A stretch of DNA of 64,000 bases from an uncultured Sulfitobacter sp. (lineage in GTDB: Bacteria; Pseudomonadota; Alphaproteobacteria; Rhodobacterales; Rhodobacteraceae), in contig CAKZPD010000016.1 of assembly GCA_937138475.1 (NCBI GenBank), forward strand, positions 62,001-126,000, read 5' to 3'. The position numbers were made by a program, and so were the translations under genes. The notes beneath the pieces were generated by a model. The model made no database searches, was not told where the DNA came from, and worked only from the letters and a program-made list of their open reading frames with translations. This document shows positions 59,976 to 64,000 of this stretch, piece after piece (position 1 is the stretch's first letter; each line of letters opens with the position of its first letter).

Positions 59976-60809
59976 ATGACCCATGTCCAAATCGCCGATC
60001 TGACCATCGGTAACGATCGCCCGCTGACGATTATCGCCGGACCTTGCCAATTGGAAAGCGAAACCCACGCCCAAATGATTGCCGGGCGGATGCAGGAAAT
60101 CTGTGCCAAGTTCGGGGCGCAATATGTATTCAAAGCCTCTTATGACAAGGCCAACCGGACCTCGTTGCGGGGGGTGCGCGGGCTGGGCATGGACGCCGGC
60201 CTCAAGGTATTGCAATCTGTCGGCAAAAGCCTTGGCGTTCCGGTGCTGACCGATATTCACAGCACCGATCAATGCCGCCCAGCCGCCGATGCCGTCGACA
60301 TCCTGCAAATTCCGGCGTTTCTATGCCGCCAGACCGATCTTTTGCTGGCAGCCGGTCAAACAGGCGCCGCGATCAATGTCAAAAAGGGGCAATTCCTTGC
60401 CCCTTGGGACATGCCCAATATCATCGACAAAATCGAAAGCACGGGCAATCGGCGGATTTTGCTGACCGAACGGGGCACCTCGTTTGGGTATAACACGCTG
60501 GTGGCCGACATGCGCAGCCTGCCGCAAATGGCCGCCACCGGATATCCGGTTGTCATGGACGCAACCCATTCGGTTCAGCAACCGGGCGGTCAGGGCGGAT
60601 CCTCGGGGGGACAGCGCGAATTTGCCCCGGTCATGGCCCGCGCCGCCGTCGCCATTGGCGTGGCCGCGGTGTTCATCGAAACCCACGAAGATCCCGACAA
60701 CTCGCCCTCGGACGGGCCAAACATGATCCACCTTGAGAACATGGCCGCGCTTGTCGAAAACTTGATGCAATTTGATTCCCTTGCCAAGCAAAACCCGTTA
60801 GCCTTTTAA
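59976..60809 (+). CDS. kdsA: 3-deoxy-8-phosphooctulonate synthase KdsA
   Basis: A 277-residue enzyme that condenses phosphoenolpyruvate and arabinose-5-phosphate to Kdo-8-phosphate for lipopolysaccharide. Motifs are IIAGPCQLES, YVFKASYDKANRTSLRG, DILQIPAFLCRQTDLL, NVKKGQFLAPWDM and VFIETHEDPDNSPSDGPN. The Cys in AGPCQLES, where E. coli KdsA has Asn (GMNVLES), suggests the metal-dependent class. Other Kdo genes are not in the window. A phosphomannomutase-like gene follows 29 bp later. Confidence 0.94.
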   Translation: MTHVQIADLTIGNDRPLTIIAGPCQLESETHAQMIAGRMQEICAKFGAQYVFKASYDKANRTSLRGVRGLGMDAGLKVLQSVGKSLGVPVLTDIHSTDQCRPAADAVDILQIPAFLCRQTDLLLAAGQTGAAINVKKGQFLAPWDMPNIIDKIESTGNRRILLTERGTSFGYNTLVADMRSLPQMAATGYPVVMDATHSVQQPGGQGGSSGGQREFAPVMARAAVAIGVAAVFIETHEDPDNSPSDGPNMIHLENMAALVENLMQFDSLAKQNPLAF

Positions 60810-60838
60810 CTTATTCCATTTGAACAAAGAGCCATTTT

Positions 60839-62335
60839 GTGAAGACACCAAGCCATGTCGTGACCCCGAACAGCTGGGAATTCCTGCGCGATCCCATGAT
60901 CGCACCCACCGGATTTCGGGAATATGATGCCCGCTGGAAATACCCGGATGATATCAACCTGCCCGGCATCACCGCCCTTGGGTTGGGACTGGGCACCCAG
61001 ATGCACCGGCGCGGGATCAAACCTGAAATCGCGGTTGGAAACGATTACCGCGATTATTCCTTAAGCATCAAGAACGCATTGATGTTGGGGCTGATGCAGG
61101 CCGGCATCCACGTCAAGGACATCGGGCCGGCCCTGTCGCCCATGGCGTATTTCGCCCAGTTCCACCTGGATGCCCCGGCGGTTGCCATGGTCACGGCCTC
61201 GCATAATCCCAACGGCTGGACCGGGGTCAAGATGGGCTTTGAGCGGCCCCTGACCCATGGCCCGGACGAGATGTCCGAGCTGCGCGATATCGTTCTGCAA
61301 GGCCAAGGTGTCGCCCGACCCGGCGGCCAATATGAATTCGTGGACGGTGTGAAAGAGGCCTATCTGGACGATCTGGTTGGCGATTTCAAAGTCAGCCGCC
61401 CGCTCAAAGTGGTCTGTGCAACCGGGAACGGCACGGCATCGGCCTTTGCCCCCACCCTTTTTGAGCGCATGGGAGTGGAGGTCGTGCCCAGCCACAACCG
61501 CCTTGACTATGAGTTCCCTCATTACAACCCAAACCCCGAAGCGATGGAAATGCTGCATGACATGGCCAGCAGCGTCAAAGCGTCGGGGGCCGATTTTGCC
61601 CTGGGCTTTGACGGGGATGGGGACCGCTGCGGCGTTGTTGACAACGAGGGCGAGGAAATCTTTGCCGACAAGGTCGGGGTGATTTTGGCCCGCGATCTGG
61701 CCAAGCTGCATCCCGGCGCCTGCTTTGTTGCCGATGTGAAATCAACCGGGCTTTTTGCCTCGGACCCCGAGTTGATTGCGCTGGGGGTCAGGGCCGATTA
61801 TTGGAAGACCGGGCATTCGCATATGAAGCGACGGGTCAAGGAAATCGGCGCCCTGGCCGGGTTCGAAAAGTCGGGGCATTATTTCCTGGCAGAGCCGATT
61901 GGCCGCGGCTATGACTGCGGCCTGCGCGTCGCGGTTGAGATCTGTAAACTGATGGACCGCAATCCCCAAAAATCCATGGCCGATCTGCGCCGCGCCCTGC
62001 CACGCACCTTTGCCACCCCAACGATGTCCCCCTTTTGTGCTGACGAAATCAAATACGAGGTGCTGGAACGGCTGGTGGCGCGCCTGGCCCAGATGGCGCA
62101 GGCTGGCGCCACCTTGGCGGACCGTGCCATCGCCCAAGTGGTCACAGTCAACGGCGCACGGGTTATCTTGGACAATGGCGCCTGGGGGTTGGTGCGGGCG
62201 TCGTCGAACACGCCCAATTTGGTGGTGGTCTGCGAAAGCCCCGAGAGCGAGGCCGAATTGCGGGCCATTTTCGCCGCGCTGGATGCGGTGATCCGGACAG
62301 AACCGGCGGTTGGCGCCTATGATCAGACCTTTTGA
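60839..62335 (+). CDS. Phosphomannomutase/phosphoglucomutase
   Basis: A 498-residue alpha-D-phosphohexomutase. The phosphoserine loop is TASHNPNGWTGVKMG (about residue 120), the metal loop is LGFDGDGDRCGVVDNEG, the sugar-binding loop is EKSGHYF (GFEKSGHYFL) and the phosphate-binding C-terminal region includes RASSNTPNLVVVCES. It interconverts hexose 1- and 6-phosphates for surface polysaccharide. It starts at GTG (60839) with AAAGAG upstream. Together with kdsA it suggests a small envelope-polysaccharide unit. Confidence 0.88.
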   Translation: MKTPSHVVTPNSWEFLRDPMIAPTGFREYDARWKYPDDINLPGITALGLGLGTQMHRRGIKPEIAVGNDYRDYSLSIKNALMLGLMQAGIHVKDIGPALSPMAYFAQFHLDAPAVAMVTASHNPNGWTGVKMGFERPLTHGPDEMSELRDIVLQGQGVARPGGQYEFVDGVKEAYLDDLVGDFKVSRPLKVVCATGNGTASAFAPTLFERMGVEVVPSHNRLDYEFPHYNPNPEAMEMLHDMASSVKASGADFALGFDGDGDRCGVVDNEGEEIFADKVGVILARDLAKLHPGACFVADVKSTGLFASDPELIALGVRADYWKTGHSHMKRRVKEIGALAGFEKSGHYFLAEPIGRGYDCGLRVAVEICKLMDRNPQKSMADLRRALPRTFATPTMSPFCADEIKYEVLERLVARLAQMAQAGATLADRAIAQVVTVNGARVILDNGAWGLVRASSNTPNLVVVCESPESEAELRAIFAALDAVIRTEPAVGAYDQTF

Positions 62336-62397
62336 TCCCTGCCATTTGGTCGCGCCGCACCAGGCGATCAAATGTAGCGCCTGCCGGGCGGTAGGGA

Positions 62398-62432
62398 GCC
62401 TCCGGCGGGGATATTTTAGGAACAAAAGAAGG
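62398..62432 (+). repeat. Dispersed Rhodobacterales-type intergenic repeat, copy B
   Basis: GCCTCCGGCGGGGATATTTT followed by AGGAACAAAAGAAGG. It is close to copy A (45393-45425, minus strand): most positions match, with AGGA instead of TGA before ACAAAAGAAG. It lies between the phosphomannomutase gene and rimO. Confidence 0.6.
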
Positions 62433-62508
62433 CCGGATGGTTTAACCGCGCCGCGGATTTCGCACGGGGCATCTTTCGCCCTTGGCGTGAATGGATTATA
62501 GCGCCTGA

Positions 62509-63903
62509 ATGAGCACAAATCCCCCTTTGTTGCGGCCCGATCAGGCGCCGCTTTCTGACTTGGACAGCCGCGCCAATGCACCGGGCGCCGGGCGCCTGCG
62601 CAGTGGCCAGCCGTCAATTGGTATGGTGTCGCTGGGTTGTCCGAAAGCCCTGGTGGACAGTGAGCGGATTCTGACACGATTGCGTGCAGAGGGCTATGGG
62701 GTATCGCCCGATTACGCCGGCGCTGACGCGGTGATTGTCAACACATGTGGATTTTTGGATTCGGCCAAAGCCGAGAGCCTTGAGGCGATTGGCGAGGCCC
62801 TTAAAGAAAATGGCAAGGTGATTGTAACCGGGTGCCTTGGGGCCGAGCCGGACTATGTCAAAGAGCATCATCCGCGTATCTTGGCGGTCACCGGCCCGCA
62901 TCAGTATGAGCAGGTGCTGGATGCCGTACACGCGGCGGTGCCGCCGTCGCCTGATCCGTTTGTGGATTTGCTGCCCGCCAGCGGCGTGCGTTTGACCCCG
63001 AGGCATTACAGCTATTTGAAAATATCCGAGGGCTGCAATCACAAGTGCAAGTTCTGTATCATTCCGGATATGCGCGGCAAATTGCAATCGCGCCCGGCCC
63101 ATGCGGTGATGCGTGAGGCCGAGAAGCTGATTGACAGCGGTGTGCGCGAGTTGCTGGTGATCAGTCAGGACACATCGGCCTATGGGGTTGATATCAAACA
63201 TGCCGAGAGCCGGGGCCACCGGGCACATATCACCGATTTGGCCCGCGATTTGGGGTCGTTGGGCGCCTGGGTGCGGTTGCATTATGTGTATCCCTATCCG
63301 CATGTGCGCCAGTTGGTGCCGTTGATGGCCGAGGGCCTGGTGTTGCCCTATATGGATATTCCGTTTCAACATGCGCATCCGGATGTGCTGCGGCGTATGG
63401 CGCGCCCCGCTGCGGCGGCAAAGACATTGGACGAAATCGCAGCCTGGCGGCAAGATTGCCCAGACCTGACGTTGCGGTCGACATTTATTGTTGGCTATCC
63501 TGGCGAGACCGAGGCCGAATTCCAGACCTTGCTGGATTGGCTTGACGAGGCACAGCTGGACCGGGTGGGATGTTTTCAATACGAAAACGTTGACGGGGCG
63601 CGTTCGAATGCGTTGCCGGATCATGTCCCTGCCGAGGTGAAACAGGACCGCTGGGAGCGGTTTATGGCCAAGGCGCAGACAATATCCGAGGCCAAGCTGG
63701 CGGCCAAGGTGGGGCAGACGTTTGAGGTGATTATCGACGAGATTGACGCCGAAGCGGCAACCTGCCGGACAAAAGCCGATGCCCCCGAGATTGACGGAAA
63801 CCTGTTCATCGACCAAGGCCACACGGGTTTGACCGTCGGCGATATCGTCCGCGTTACGGTGGACGAGGCCGGCGAATATGACCTTTGGGGGCATTTGGCC
63901 TAG
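62509..63903 (+). CDS. rimO: Ribosomal protein S12 methylthiotransferase RimO
   Basis: A 464-residue radical-SAM methylthiotransferase that modifies the aspartate of ribosomal protein S12. The N-terminal UPF0004 domain ([49 protein letters not shown]) supplies the first three cluster Cys. The radical-SAM CxxxCxxC is in [25 protein letters not shown]. The TRAM domain is the C-terminal 70 residues ([13 protein letters not shown]...[18 protein letters not shown]). RimO-type MDIPFQHA is present, which separates it from MiaB. The first 30 residues are an extra tail. Confidence 0.94.
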   Translation: MSTNPPLLRPDQAPLSDLDSRANAPGAGRLRSGQPSIGMVSLGCPKALVDSERILTRLRAEGYGVSPDYAGADAVIVNTCGFLDSAKAESLEAIGEALKENGKVIVTGCLGAEPDYVKEHHPRILAVTGPHQYEQVLDAVHAAVPPSPDPFVDLLPASGVRLTPRHYSYLKISEGCNHKCKFCIIPDMRGKLQSRPAHAVMREAEKLIDSGVRELLVISQDTSAYGVDIKHAESRGHRAHITDLARDLGSLGAWVRLHYVYPYPHVRQLVPLMAEGLVLPYMDIPFQHAHPDVLRRMARPAAAAKTLDEIAAWRQDCPDLTLRSTFIVGYPGETEAEFQTLLDWLDEAQLDRVGCFQYENVDGARSNALPDHVPAEVKQDRWERFMAKAQTISEAKLAAKVGQTFEVIIDEIDAEAATCRTKADAPEIDGNLFIDQGHTGLTVGDIVRVTVDEAGEYDLWGHLA

Positions 63904-64000
63904 CGCCGGCCCACGGGCACCCGCATCTGCAGCCGCCTATTCACAAATATACTGAGGCCACGGGGCTTTAGGGGCGCCTACGCGCCTGTGCTGGGGACCA
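63904..64000. repeat. 3' region of rimO with a possible divergent copy of the dispersed repeat
   Basis: From about 63938, ATTCACAAATATACTGAGGCC recalls the reverse form of copy A (TTCAAAAATATCCTCG; 12 of 16 positions match) and is followed by a GC-rich partial palindrome (GGGGCGCCTACGCGCC). This is weaker than copies A and B. No gene is evident before the window ends. Confidence 0.35.

Noticed and set aside
1-64000. tRNA or rRNA genes, CRISPR arrays, prophage or insertion sequences
   Set aside because: I looked for T-arm-like motifs, regularly spaced direct repeats, integrases and transposases and found none. A covariance search for tRNAs would settle the first point.

Overview
The window is GC-rich, densely packed chromosomal DNA from an alphaproteobacterium, most likely a member of Rhodobacterales (Rhodobacteraceae/Roseobacter group). 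I infer this from the cell-cycle regulator GcrA, the 44-residue aa3-type cytochrome oxidase subunit IV, the argD-argF pair, the pyrB / small genes / pseudo-pyrC / plsY operon, and dispersed repeats carrying an AGGATATTTTTGAAC-like core that I associate with this order. I saw no tRNA or rRNA gene, insertion sequence, prophage or CRISPR array. Most genes are core or conserved accessory genes.

Layout. 1-4.3 kb (minus): the start of arfB, a queuosine-precursor transporter, a phytase-like esterase, mepA and an UMF1-type MFS transporter. 4.5-7.7 kb (plus): yggT, recQ, yaaA. 7.7-16.6 kb (minus): a hybrid histidine kinase, then a tightly overlapped operon moxR - DUF58 - BatA/DUF4159 - VWA-like membrane protein. 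16.7-23.1 kb: a DUF1285 gene, then a five-gene minus-strand cluster (aldehyde dehydrogenase, luciferase-like monooxygenase, flavin reductase, alpha/beta hydrolase, PF06684 protein) with a divergent LysR regulator. This looks like a catabolic pathway of unknown substrate. 23.1-27 kb (minus): a lone ectoine-synthase-like cupin, plsY, an apparently inactive dihydroorotase, two small membrane-protein genes, pyrB. 27.1-34 kb (plus): a UDG-like protein, a LysE exporter, moaB, and an RND efflux pair. 34-41.3 kb: a stand-alone DsbD alpha-domain protein, YqgE, Sua5/TsaC, acyl-CoA dehydrogenase, MBL hydrolase, cox subunit IV, a lipoprotein, AzlCD.

41.3-45.4 kb (plus): molybdenum-cofactor operon fdhD-mobA-mobB-moeA, in which MoeA carries an extra N-terminal domain. 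45.4-48 kb (minus): a copper chaperone, a DUF2946-like protein, rpmB and meaB. 48-52.7 kb (plus): hrpB, a Nudix hydrolase and a PiT phosphate transporter. 52.9-55 kb (minus): argF and argD. 55-64 kb: gcrA, a rhodanese, an AT-richer orphan, SseB-like and UDG-like proteins, nhaA, kdsA, a phosphomannomutase and rimO.

The least expected feature is an 81-nt element present twice, once directly after the stop codon of the copper chaperone gene and once directly after the phosphate transporter gene. Each copy lies on the sense strand, can form the same long hairpin, and is followed by a Rho-independent terminator. It looks like an undescribed conserved 3'-UTR RNA. Other points of interest are the unassigned monooxygenase cluster, the pseudo-dihydroorotase, the solitary ectoine synthase, a 16-nt match to the 3' end of 16S rRNA that forms an over-strong Shine-Dalgarno sequence on the other strand, and several small genes that are easily missed.
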